Shown here piece by piece: positions 7,242 through 15,752 of a stretch of DNA of 16,666 bases. Both the position numbers and the translations under genes were made by a program. This DNA comes from an uncultured Victivallales bacterium (GTDB taxonomy: Bacteria; Verrucomicrobiota; Lentisphaeria; Oligosphaerales; JAFGRS01). The stretch lies in assembly GCA_903834675.1 (NCBI GenBank), contig CAILKC010000536.1, positions 1-16,666 on the forward strand, in the 5' to 3' direction. Position 1 is the first letter of the stretch, and every line of letters starts with the position of its first letter. The notes beneath the pieces were generated by a model. The model ran no database searches and was not told the origin of the DNA. It saw only the letters and a program-made list of their open reading frames with translations.

Positions 7242-7800
7242 GGCAGGTCTCCGGTTCATGGCGCAGGGCGTCCGCCAGGTGCAGGCGGGCTCGGTGGATA
7301 AGCGTCTTGACGGTATTGACCGGCTTCTGCAGGAGCTCGGCGATCTCCGCATAGGTCAGGCAGTCGAGGCCATACAGCGCGATAGCTTCACGTTGATCCG
7401 GCGGGAGGCGCTCCAGGGCGAGCAAGGCTTCGGACAAGCGTTCACGGCGGGCGTAGCCCTCGGCGGGCGAGGGAAAGGCCCTTTCCTGCTGGAAGACGCG
7501 GAAGCCGCTCTCCTCGATAAGCCGGGAGCGCGTGCGCGACCGCTCCAGGACAGCCAGGCAGCGGTGCCGGCAGACAGCCATGAGCCAGGCCCGGAAGTGC
7601 CCCTGAGGGCGATAGCCGACCTCGGCGGCCACGGCGAGGAAGGTATCCTGGAGGACGTCTTCGGCGGCGTGGGAGTCCAGAAGCACCAGGCGGGCGTAGT
7701 TGAACACGAGCCGTTGGTAACGGGCGAAGAGGACGGCGAGGGCGTCGGGGCAGCCAGCTGCCACCCTTACCATCAGCGCGTCGTCGTCAGCCCCGTGCAT
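7225..7800 (-). CDS. ECF-type RNA polymerase sigma factor
   Basis: This 191-residue protein has only the two conserved sigma regions of extracytoplasmic-function sigma factors. Region 2 spans about residues 18-90 (FARYQRLVFNYARLVL, AAEDVLQDTFLAV, FRAWLMAVCRHRCL) and binds the -10 element and core polymerase. Region 4 spans about 127-178 (LERLPPDQREAIALYGLD, then LTYAEIAELLQKPVNTVKT with the recognition helix) and binds the -35 element. The ATG at 7800 has GGAGG 8 bases upstream. It heads a leftward run of seven genes, and the following gene, overlapping by 17 bp, encodes its probable anti-sigma partner. The likely targets include its own operon, which carries secretion and export genes. The group within the ECF classification cannot be set from sight. 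Confidence 0.93.
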   Translation of the reverse strand: MHGADDDALMVRVAAGCPDALAVLFARYQRLVFNYARLVLLDSHAAEDVLQDTFLAVAAEVGYRPQGHFRAWLMAVCRHRCLAVLERSRTRSRLIEESGFRVFQQERAFPSPAEGYARRERLSEALLALERLPPDQREAIALYGLDCLTYAEIAELLQKPVNTVKTLIHRARLHLADALRHEPETCHDLHR

Positions 7801-7826
7801 CGTGTGCGCCTCCGTTGCGGTCCTTC

Positions 7827-7861
7827 ACACTATGAAGCAGGCGGCGCGCGCAAAGGTTTCA
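7827..7861 (-). promoter_or_regulatory. Candidate ECF-type promoter of the sigma operon
   Basis: On the minus strand TGAAACC (7861-7855) resembles the GAAC/GAAACC -35 motifs used by many ECF sigma factors. A plausible -10 region (TTCATAGTG) lies about 18 bases downstream, and the sigma gene ATG at 7800 follows with a short leader containing GGAGG at 7813-7809. Autoregulation is common for ECF factors. The match is by eye. Confidence 0.33.
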
Positions 7862-7881
7862 GCCGGGCAGCGTTTTTACCA

Positions 7882-8139
7882 ACCTGTGCAATAAGGATGG
7901 GCCGAGGTATTCAGCCCCAAGGGGGCGTTTCGGGCGCCCAGGGCAACGCCCTGGGTCCCTGTCCTCCCCGAGGTTTGAGCCCTGAAGGGGCGGACCATGC
8001 GACCTCGGCGCGAAGGTAGGGTAGATGGCTCGCCCCTACAGGGCTCAAACCCGTAACCATTCTATTCCCAGGGCGTTGCCCTGGGCTGGTATGGCCGCGC
8101 GCCTTCAGCGCTCCAGACAGACTTCCTTATTGCACAGGT
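7882..8139. mobile_element. Foldback, MITE-like palindromic element with terminal inverted repeats
   Basis: The ends are perfect 16-bp inverted repeats: ACCTGTGCAATAAGGA at 7882-7897 and its reverse complement at 8124-8139. The same 9-mer GTTTTTACC flanks both sides at 7872-7880 and 8142-8150, with 1 and 2 bases between, which looks like a target duplication. Inside, the arms pair again: 7937-7955 (CCCAGGGCAACGCCCTGGG, itself a palindrome) matches 8067-8085 in reverse, and GGTTTGAGCCCTG at 7972-7984 matches 8040-8052 in reverse. Offsets from each end are nearly equal (55 and 54 bases for the first pair), so the unit could fold as one long hairpin with its tip near 8010. No transposase is encoded. 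It lies 7 bases past the aspS stop and 10 bases before the sigma promoter -35, and may act as a transcription end for aspS. Confidence 0.72.
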
Positions 8140-8156
8140 CGGTTTTTACCGGGGTT

Positions 8157-9950
<1,794 letters not shown>

Positions 9951-10005
9951 CGTCGCACTTCCTTGTCTTGGCTACGGGCAGCGGGGCGTGCCGTCGGCCC
10001 GTCGT

Positions 10006-11277
10006 TCAGGCACGGGCAGCCGTCACGAGCCAGTCGAGCACGGCCTCGCGCGGCACGCTCTCCTGCTGGGATGCAGCCATGTTCTTGCAGACCACCGTGC
10101 CCGCCGCGAGTTCGCTGTCGCCGATGATGAGGGTCCAGCGGGCGCCGGCGCGGTTCGCGGCGCGCATCTGGGCCTTCAGGCTGCGCGCTCCGAGACCGGC
10201 AAGCACGCGCAGCCCGGCCGTGGAACGGCGGAGCTGCTGCGCCAGTTCGAGGGCGGCGACTCCGGCCACCTCGCCCAAAGCGACGATAAAGACATCGGCC
10301 GCCGCGCCCGCCTGCGCCGTCAACCCGAGGCTTTCGCGGGCCATCAGCAAGCGTTCCATACCCGCCGCAAAGCCGACGCCGTCGAGGGCTTTCTTGGCGC
10401 CTGGCAGGGTAATGCGGTAGCGGCCGCCGCCGGCGAGCGCGTCCTGGGCGCCGAGGCCGCTATGCACGACCTCGAAGACCGTGTGGACGTAGTAGTCCAG
10501 GCCGCGCACCAGCCGCGGCGCGAGTTCGTAGGCGACGTGAAGGTGGTCCAGGCCGCGGCACACCGCGGCAAAATAGTCGCGGCTTTCCGCGCCCACGAGG
10601 TCGACCATCTTGGGCGCCCCGTCCACCAGCGCCTGACAGGCCGGGTTCTTGCAGTCCAGGATGCGCCAGACATTGGCCGCCAAGCGGCGCTGGCAGTCCG
10701 GGCACATCGCCTGTGCCTGCGGTTCGAAGTGCTGTCGCAGGGCCGCACTGACGGCCGCACGGTCCTCCGCGACGCCGCGGGTGTTGAGTCGCACGCGCCC
10801 CCCTTGGACGCCGATGGCATCAAGGTAGTGGACCAGCATGGCGATGGCCTCGGCATCCTCGTACGGATCGCAGCCGCCGACGGCTTCGACGCCCACCTGG
10901 TGGAACTGCCGACGGCGGCCCGCGGCCGGGCGTTCGCCGCGGAACATGGGCCCCAGGTAGAAGACGCGCAGCTGCTCGCCGTCCGCCAGCCCGCGACAGG
11001 CGATGGCGCGCATGGTTCCGGCGGTGCCTTCAGGGCGCAGGGTCAGACTGCGGCCGCCGCGGTCCTCGAAGGTGTACATCTCCTTCTGCACCACGTCGGT
11101 CTCGTCACCGATACTGCGCACGAAAACGTCGGTACGCTCGAAGATGGGGGTACGCACTTCGCCGTAGCCATAGCGTGCAAAGATGTCGCGGGCGGCCGTC
11201 TCGAGACAGACCCACTCCCGGACTTCCGGCTCCCAGATATCCGAGGTTCCGGGCAACGGTTCATTCGCGGGGGCCAT
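10006..11277 (-). CDS. hisS: Histidine--tRNA ligase
   Basis: This 423-residue class IIa synthetase charges tRNA-His. The N-terminal LPGTSDI leads into motif 1. TLRPEGTAGTMRA at 79-91 and motif 2 (FYLGPMFRGERPAAGRRRQF, 106-125) are clear. The histidine-specific LVRGLDYY is at 256-263 and AGGGRY at 282-287, followed by motif 3 (VGFAAGMERLLM, 301-312). The C-terminal anticodon-binding domain follows. Cysteines 192, 195, 209 and 214 make a CxxC...C-x4-C set in the insertion domain, as seen in some bacterial HisRS. The residue after GGGRY is Arg where Asp is usual, a small oddity. A weak TAGGTAAG precedes the ATG. It lies upstream of aspS on the same strand and downstream of the HU-family gene. 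Confidence 0.97.
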   Translation of the reverse strand: MAPANEPLPGTSDIWEPEVREWVCLETAARDIFARYGYGEVRTPIFERTDVFVRSIGDETDVVQKEMYTFEDRGGRSLTLRPEGTAGTMRAIACRGLADGEQLRVFYLGPMFRGERPAAGRRRQFHQVGVEAVGGCDPYEDAEAIAMLVHYLDAIGVQGGRVRLNTRGVAEDRAAVSAALRQHFEPQAQAMCPDCQRRLAANVWRILDCKNPACQALVDGAPKMVDLVGAESRDYFAAVCRGLDHLHVAYELAPRLVRGLDYYVHTVFEVVHSGLGAQDALAGGGRYRITLPGAKKALDGVGFAAGMERLLMARESLGLTAQAGAAADVFIVALGEVAGVAALELAQQLRRSTAGLRVLAGLGARSLKAQMRAANRAGARWTLIIGDSELAAGTVVCKNMAASQQESVPREAVLDWLVTAARA

Positions 11278-11327
11278 ATCACTTACCTATCTAGTCCACA
11301 TGTCGTGTGTGCCGACGGGGTTCTGCA

Positions 11328-11436
11328 CGCGCCACAGGCGCGGCAAGGAGCAAGACAACCCTTCCAGCGCCCGGCGCCGACCCGGGGGCGCAACCCCTAA
11401 ACAACAGAAGCCAGCGCTCTTGGGCAGACTGGCTTC
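11328..11436. other. Hairpins in the gap between the HU-family gene and hisS
   Basis: The 226-base gap (11278-11503) holds no gene or tRNA that I recognise. Two hairpins are visible: CGCGCC, three-base loop, GGCGCG at 11328-11342, and GAAGCCAG, 14-base loop, CTGGCTTC at 11407-11436. On the minus strand they lie in the probable hisS leader and could affect its expression, but neither has a T-tract. No known riboswitch or T-box pattern is apparent. Confidence 0.4.
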
Positions 11437-11459
11437 CGCGGGCTCCGCTGGGCAGGATC

Positions 11460-11487
11460 AGAGGCCCGCCGTCACCGCGGGGCCTCT
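11460..11487 (-). terminator. Hairpin after the HU-family gene, possible terminator
   Basis: AGAGGCCC at 11460-11467 pairs perfectly with GGGCCTCT at 11480-11487 around a 12-base loop, starting 17 bases after the HU-family stop. A run of T is lacking downstream on the minus strand, so it may be a factor-dependent end or a stabilising 3' hairpin. Confidence 0.35.
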
Positions 11488-11503
11488 ACCGCCGAGGGTC
11501 GGC

Positions 11504-11800
11504 TCAGATGCGCTTGGGATCGAGCTTGACCACGCGCCGACGCATGATCTTGCCGGGCTTGAACTTCACCACCACGCGCTCCGGGATCTCGACGGTCTTC
11601 TTCGGCGCGTTGGGATTGCGTCCCACGCGCGGTTTACGCACCATCACTTCGAAGACGCCGAAGTTGCGAAACTCGATGCCACGGCCGGCGGCGAGTTCCT
11701 TGGTGATGGTATCAAACGTGAGTTGCACCACCTGCATCACGTCACGCTGCTTGAGATTGGTCTGGCGGGCGATGCGAATCACCAAATCACGCTTTGTCAT
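11504..11800 (-). CDS. HU/IHF-family DNA-binding protein
   Basis: This 98-residue nucleoid protein begins MTKRDLVIRIARQTNLKQRDV, the paired-helix dimerisation start typical of HU/IHF. It continues with IEFRNFGVFEVMVRKPRVGRNPN, which contains the GxF turn and the RNP tip that inserts in the DNA minor groove, and ends with a basic tail. Partners are another subunit and bent DNA. The start at 11800 is chosen because GGAGG lies upstream (11 bases), the domain starts there, and a strong promoter at 11931-11960 would begin transcription inside any longer frame. The match to the IHF alpha/HU-like group is clear, but I cannot say which. It heads the minus-strand run with hisS and aspS, separated from hisS by 226 bases. 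Confidence 0.93.
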   Translation of the reverse strand: MTKRDLVIRIARQTNLKQRDVMQVVQLTFDTITKELAAGRGIEFRNFGVFEVMVRKPRVGRNPNAPKKTVEIPERVVVKFKPGKIMRRRVVKLDPKRI

Positions 11801-11930
11801 GTTCAGCAGAACCTCCACGTCAAACGCATTGCAAACACCACGGAAACCGCAACCTAGCATCCTCTTGCGGGTTCCACAAGTGGCGCTGCTTTTTCTGGCA
11901 ACGGGGTCGTCGGTCTCAGAACACGGAGTC

Positions 11931-11960
11931 ATAATATGCATGTCGCCGGGCGCTTGACAA
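11931..11960 (-). promoter_or_regulatory. Sigma-70-type promoter for the HU-family gene
   Basis: On the minus strand TTGTCA (11960-11955) and TATTAT (11936-11931) are separated by 18 bases; each matches consensus at five of six places. Transcription would start near 11925, giving a leader of about 125 bases before the ATG at 11800. This long leader has no recognised regulatory RNA. Confidence 0.6.
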
Positions 11961-11974
11961 GAGTTTCTCGGGCA

Positions 11975-12010
11975 ATGAAGTGCGTCTGTGCGGCGGGGCC
12001 GGGCCGATGA
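11975..12010 (+). other. Possible 11-codon leader ORF before the rhomboid gene
   Basis: ATG at 11975 opens a frame reading MKCVCAAGPGR and stops at TGA 12008-12010, which overlaps the rhomboid ATG as ATGA. The rhomboid start has no clear ribosome binding site, so coupling from this short frame is conceivable. It may equally be chance. Confidence 0.22.
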
Positions 12011-12963
12011 GTCATTTTGCGGACCAATGGAGCATCGAAGGGGGCGTCGAGGAGCGCTTCATCCCGTCCTCGCCGAAGCGTTTGCTGCCCTATCTGGCGG
12101 CGCTCTCATCGGCGCGGATTCCGCACCGGGTGGAGGACGATGTGGAGGGCGGCCGCCACATCGTGGTGCCAGAGGCGTGGGCGGAGCGGGCGGGGGCAGA
12201 GCTGGTGGCGTACGAGCGGGCGAACCGTGGCTGGCCGCGGGTGCGCGGGGGCGAGTCGGCGCTGGCGTCTCTCAGCCTCGGCGAGCTGGCGTGCGCCTTG
12301 GGCGTCGCCGCGGCGCTGGTGCAGTTCTACCTGCGGACGGGTCCCGTAGCCGACGCCGGGCGGCTCTTCGAGCTGGGAACGCTGGACTCGACGCGCGTGT
12401 GCGAAGGGGAGTGGTGGCGCGCGATCACCGCGCTCTGGCTGCACGCCGATATGGGGCATGTGTTGGGCAACGCCGCGGTCGCCTTTGCCTTCGGGGTGGC
12501 GCTGACGCAGCTGGTCGGGGCGGGCCCGGCCTGGGCCATGATTCTGCTCACGGGCGGACTGGGGAATCTCAGCGAGGCCCTGGCGGCGGGCCCTGGGCGA
12601 CACGCCATCGGGGCGTCAACGGCCACGTTTGGCGCCCTGGGCGCCCTGGGAGTGCTGCAGACCGTCCGGGCCTGGCGGAGGTGCGGGGATGTGCGGGTGC
12701 TGTTCTCGCAGACCTGGCTGCCCCTCGGCGCCGCGGCGGCGCTGCTGGGTTGGCTGGGGGCCGGGGGCGGCGCCGACGAGCTCGGACCGGCGCGGGGCAA
12801 CGTGGACGTGGTCGGGCATGCGCTCGGATTCGGCTGGGGCATGGTGCTGGGCCTGCTTAGCCTGCCGCTGCTGCGCCGCTCGTTACCCTGGTACGCGCAG
12901 GCCCTGTGCGGGCTGCTGGCCGCCGGCCTGGTGGCATGGTGCTGGCACCTGGCGGGGGCGTGA
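12007..12963 (+). CDS. Rhomboid-family intramembrane serine protease
   Basis: From the ATG at 12007 the protein is 318 residues. The rhomboid core begins with GEWWRAITALWLHADMGHVL (134-153), which includes the HxxxGH-like signature H146-x4-H151, then has the catalytic serine in GASTATFGALGAL (S204) and the partner histidine in DVVGHALGFGWG (H271). Six or more membrane helices are expected. Such enzymes cut membrane proteins within the bilayer. The first roughly 85 residues are soluble, with FIPSSPKRLLPYLAAL, IPHRVEDDVEGGRHIVVPE and AGAELVAYERANRGWP; this looks like the small domain found ahead of other bacterial rhomboids. A GTG at 11980 would add 9 residues. It is divergent from the HU-family gene. 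Substrate unknown. Confidence 0.9.
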   Translation: MSHFADQWSIEGGVEERFIPSSPKRLLPYLAALSSARIPHRVEDDVEGGRHIVVPEAWAERAGAELVAYERANRGWPRVRGGESALASLSLGELACALGVAAALVQFYLRTGPVADAGRLFELGTLDSTRVCEGEWWRAITALWLHADMGHVLGNAAVAFAFGVALTQLVGAGPAWAMILLTGGLGNLSEALAAGPGRHAIGASTATFGALGALGVLQTVRAWRRCGDVRVLFSQTWLPLGAAAALLGWLGAGGGADELGPARGNVDVVGHALGFGWGMVLGLLSLPLLRRSLPWYAQALCGLLAAGLVAWCWHLAGA

Positions 12964-13064
12964 GGGAGACGGCCGCCGCGCCGCACCAACCTTAGCCCGT
13001 TGAGACGCTGGGCGGTGTTAAGCCACCAACCGTCCGAAGCTTGCGGAGATTTCTTCGCCGTTTC

Positions 13065-13736
13065 TCAGAGGTTATCCCAGATGTTGTTGGGGTGGCCGTA
13101 GTCGTAAGGCCCCCACGCCATCTTGGCCGGCAGGGATTCGGTGTGACCGTCGCAGAAGAGGATGTTGACGTTGGGTTCATGCACCCACGGGTTCAGCGGC
13201 CGGGCGCTGCTGTAGGTGGCGCCGGCGGGTCCCGCGAAGGGCCGGCAGTAGTTCACCTCCCAGTGGCCGTTTCCGCTCTTTACAAAGGCGTCGACCGGGG
13301 TGGCATTGAGAGGCGCGGCATTGCTGACGTCGGTGTTGTCCGCCATTAGAGCCGTGCCGGAGGGCGACTTCACCAAACCGTCCATGACCTGACCGTGGAG
13401 TTGGCCGTACAATCCGTAAGACCAATCACCATCGGCGGAGTTGGAGGGACACCGGCGGATGGCATTGTCGGTGAAGTAGACGTTGAGACGGCCCTCTTCC
13501 CACGTGCTCGGGGCGGCCGCCTGCCAGCCCAGGACGATCCGGCCATCGTAGTCCTGCGTATACATGAAGTTGGCCACCCCCAACTGCTTCAAGTTGGACA
13601 GGCAACTCGAGGTCCGGGCCTTCGCCCGGGCTTTGCTGAGGGCTGGCAACAGCATGGCTGCCAGAATCGCGATGATGGCGATCACCACCAGCAATTCGAT
13701 CAGAGTGAAGAGGCGGAGGGCGGGACGCTTTCTCAT
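13065..13736 (-). CDS. Pseudopilin-like protein with prepilin N-terminus and H-x9-DG motif
   Basis: The start at 13736 has AAGGAG 7 bases upstream and places the class III signal near the N-terminus; the ATG at 13799 would add 21 basic residues. The 223-residue protein starts MRKRPALRL followed by [16 protein letters not shown], the prepilin cleavage and membrane helix motif, with E14 at the +5 position. The residue before F10 is Leu rather than the usual Gly. [24 protein letters not shown] and, near the C-terminus, [13 protein letters not shown] (H-x9-DG) define the DUF1559-like family that is greatly expanded in PVC bacteria. After processing such proteins sit in or across the inner membrane, and their role is mostly unknown. 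It is flanked by the rhomboid and gatB genes, not by assembly genes; the GspE-like ATPase is about 6 kb away. Confidence 0.9.
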   Translation of the reverse strand: MRKRPALRLFTLIELLVVIAIIAILAAMLLPALSKARAKARTSSCLSNLKQLGVANFMYTQDYDGRIVLGWQAAAPSTWEEGRLNVYFTDNAIRRCPSNSADGDWSYGLYGQLHGQVMDGLVKSPSGTALMADNTDVSNAAPLNATPVDAFVKSGNGHWEVNYCRPFAGPAGATYSSARPLNPWVHEPNVNILFCDGHTESLPAKMAWGPYDYGHPNNIWDNL

Positions 13737-14040
13737 GCTGCGACTCCTTTTCCGACAGGCTATGGCGGGACGCTTGGGCACCGCGTTCTCACGACGCATT
13801 TACTGCGTATAGAAGATACGGCAGCGGGCGGCGGAATCCAGTAGACCGGGGCATTGTTCATCGGCATTTCATGGTCCACCGCGGATCGGGTTGCCTGGGC
13901 TGAGGCGCTGGGAGAACCGGGTTTCCGCGGTTATGTTGCGCGTCGTAGCCAAGGCAGCGCCGTACGCCAGGGGGTCGGCAGGCCGGGAGGCCAGGGCAGC
14001 AGACGCGGAATGGGTCGAGTATCCGGGGTGAGTGGGTGGC
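13737..14040. other. Divergent intergenic region before the pseudopilin gene and gatB
   Basis: This 304-base stretch should contain the promoters of both flanking genes. I find no confident -35/-10 pair, tRNA, repeat or small gene here. Only the AAGGAG before the pseudopilin ATG and a loose GGGGTGAG before gatB are visible. Confidence 0.4.
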
Positions 14041-15486
14041 ATGGATTACGAAGCGGTCATCGGGCTTGAAGTTCACACACAGTTGATCACGCGCAGCAAG
14101 ATGTTCTGTGGCTGCGCCAACGACTTTGGCGGCGAGCCCAACACGCGGGTATGTCCGGTCTGCCTGGGGTATCCGGGCGTGTTGCCGACCATCAACCGCG
14201 AGGCGGTGCGCAAGACGGTGATGGCGGGGCTGGTGTGCGGCTGCGAGGTCACGGGGCCGAGCAAGTTCGACCGCAAGAACTACTTCTACCCCGACATGCC
14301 CAAGAACTACCAGATATCGCAATACGATCAGCCGCTGTGTCGGGGGGGCTCCCTCGCTCTCGAGGGTGGCTTGGGGTTCTCCGGGGCGGGGTTGCCGGCG
14401 AAGCGGATCGGGCTGACGCGCATGCATCTGGAGGAGGATACGGGTAAGCTCACGCACCTGGAGCGTTGCAGCGCGGTGGACTTCAATCGGGCCGGGGTGC
14501 CATTGTTGGAGATTGTCAGCGAGCCGGATCTGCGCACGGCGGATGAAGCCTATGCCTTTCTGGCGGCGCTCAGGCAGGCCATGCAGTATGCCGGGGTCAG
14601 CACCTGCGACATGGAAAAAGGGCAGATGCGCTGCGATGTGAACGTCTCGGTCCGGCCCCAGGGCCAGGTGGCGTTCGGGGAGAAGGTCGAGATCAAGAAC
14701 CTGAACAGCTTCCGGGCGGTGCATCGGTCGCTGGAATACGAGATGCGGCGGCAGGTGGCCGAGATCCGCGCGGGCGGGGCGATCCGCCAGGAGACGCGGG
14801 GCTGGGACGATGGTGCTGGGACGACCTTTGTGCAGCGCACCAAGGAAAATGCGCACGACTATCGTTACTTCCCAGAGCCTGACCTGATGCCGCTGGAGAT
14901 CACGTCGGCGTGGGTGGCAGAGATCGCGGCCGGTCTGCCCGAGGCGCCGCAGGCGCGGCGGCAGCGCCTGGTGACGCAGTATGGCGTGTCGGAGTACGAT
15001 GCGGCGTTGCTGACCGCGGAGCAGGACACGGCGGACTACTTCGAAGCGGTGGCCCAGGCGTGCCCGAACCCCAAGCTGGCCGCCAACTGGGTGATCACGG
15101 AGCTGACCGGCGCCCTGGCTCAAGCGGGGCTGACGCTGGCGCAGAGCCCGGTGTCCGCCGTCGCGTTGGCGGAGCTGGTCAGCCTGATCGGCGCCGCCAC
15201 GCTCAGCGGCAAGATGGCCAAAGAGGTCTTTGCGGAGATGTTCAGCACGGCCAAAGGGGCCAAGGCGATCGTGGCGGAGAAGGGCCTGCAACAGGTGACG
15301 GACGGCGGCGTCATCGGTGAGTTGGCCCGGCAGGCGATCGAGGCCAATCCGGGCGCGGTGGCCGAGTATAGGACTGGCAACACCAAAGCGCTGCAGTTCC
15401 TGGTCGGCCAGGTGCTGAAACTGAGCCGGGGCAAAGCCAATCCGCAACTTGCGGTGCAGGCGTTGAAGGCAGAGCTGGGCGGGTGA
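14041..15486 (+). CDS. gatB: Asp/Glu-tRNA(Asn/Gln) amidotransferase subunit B
   Basis: This 481-residue protein is the tRNA-binding and kinase subunit of GatCAB, which converts Glu-tRNA-Gln or Asp-tRNA-Asn to the amidated form. Diagnostic motifs are GLEVHTQL at 8-15, a zinc cysteine set (C23, C25, C38, C41 in MFCGC and VCPVCLGYPG), KNYQISQYDQP, LTRMHLEEDTGKL, VEIKNLNSFRAV, ETRGWDD and DYRYFPEPDL. The C-terminal YqeY-like tail domain ends with QVLKLSRGKANPQ. The ATG at 14041 is preferred over a GTG at 14032 because MDYEAVIGLE is the usual beginning. gatA and gatC are not next to it here, so they must lie elsewhere. Downstream comes a hairpin and then a repeat array. Confidence 0.97.
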   Translation: MDYEAVIGLEVHTQLITRSKMFCGCANDFGGEPNTRVCPVCLGYPGVLPTINREAVRKTVMAGLVCGCEVTGPSKFDRKNYFYPDMPKNYQISQYDQPLCRGGSLALEGGLGFSGAGLPAKRIGLTRMHLEEDTGKLTHLERCSAVDFNRAGVPLLEIVSEPDLRTADEAYAFLAALRQAMQYAGVSTCDMEKGQMRCDVNVSVRPQGQVAFGEKVEIKNLNSFRAVHRSLEYEMRRQVAEIRAGGAIRQETRGWDDGAGTTFVQRTKENAHDYRYFPEPDLMPLEITSAWVAEIAAGLPEAPQARRQRLVTQYGVSEYDAALLTAEQDTADYFEAVAQACPNPKLAANWVITELTGALAQAGLTLAQSPVSAVALAELVSLIGAATLSGKMAKEVFAEMFSTAKGAKAIVAEKGLQQVTDGGVIGELARQAIEANPGAVAEYRTGNTKALQFLVGQVLKLSRGKANPQLAVQALKAELGG

Positions 15487-15509
15487 AGGAACACGGGTCG
15501 TGGCCAGAG

Positions 15510-15525
15510 CCGACCCGACGGTCGG
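15510..15525 (+). terminator. Hairpin after gatB abutting the repeat array
   Basis: CCGACC at 15510-15515 pairs with GGTCGG at 15520-15525 around a 4-base loop, 23 bases after the gatB stop and immediately before the first repeat unit. There is no T-tract, so termination is a guess. Confidence 0.3.
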
Positions 15526-15704
15526 CTGGAGATGCGGTGGGCCGCCACCGAGGTTTGCTGGAGATGCGGTGGGCTCCACCGAGGTTCGCTGGAGATGCGG
15601 TGGGCCGCCACCGAGGTTCGCTGGAGATGCGGTGGGCCGCCACCGAGGTTTGCTGGAGATGCGGTGGGCTCCACCGCTGCGCCTGAGGCCAGGCGCCTCT
15701 CCAG
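15526..15704. repeat. Palindromic tandem repeat array 1 (five units plus end module)
   Basis: Units begin at 15526, 15558, 15589, 15621 and 15653, with lengths of 31-32 bases. Each reads CTGGAGATGCGGTGG, a loop, CCACCG and, except in the last, AGGTTYG. The GGTGG and CCACC arms are constant while the loop is GCCG, GCT, GCCG, GCCG and GCT. The last unit runs into an end module in which GCGCCTG (15679-15685) pairs with CAGGCGC (15690-15696), followed by CTCTCCAG (15697-15704), whose TCTCCAG is the reverse complement of the opening CTGGAGA. The array fills the gap between gatB and the next gene. Confidence 0.88.
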
Positions 15705-15752
15705 AAACGAAATGGCGCGGCGACAACGCCCGCCCTTCAAGGAGCGACGAAG

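Noticed and set aside
5463..7301. 612-codon plus-strand open frame opposite the GspE, anti-sigma and FG-GAP genes
   Set aside because: It runs antisense to genes with clear family motifs and good ribosome binding sites. Its predicted protein is low-complexity and G/A/R-rich with no domain, as expected from high-GC antisense frames.
11278..11503. tRNA, T-box or other structured RNA upstream of hisS
   Set aside because: Hairpins exist, but no T-loop GGTTCGA, CCA end, T-box motif or known riboswitch core could be found on either strand.
11980..13003. Other plus-strand frames overlapping the rhomboid gene (such as 11988-12860)
   Set aside because: The frame starting at 12007 contains the catalytic GAST, GH and HADMGH motifs and membrane helices; the others are arginine/glycine-rich shadows.
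12985..13018. Possible bidirectional terminator between the rhomboid and pseudopilin genes (CTTAGCCC...GGGC...TAAG)
   Set aside because: The two short stems are offset by an unpaired bulge and no T-tract follows, so the support is too weak to list.
13858..15726. 622-codon minus-strand open frame opposite gatB
   Set aside because: It begins inside the repeat array and is antisense to gatB. Its repeated HRISSKPRW/TASPANLGG peptides are only translations of the repeat units.
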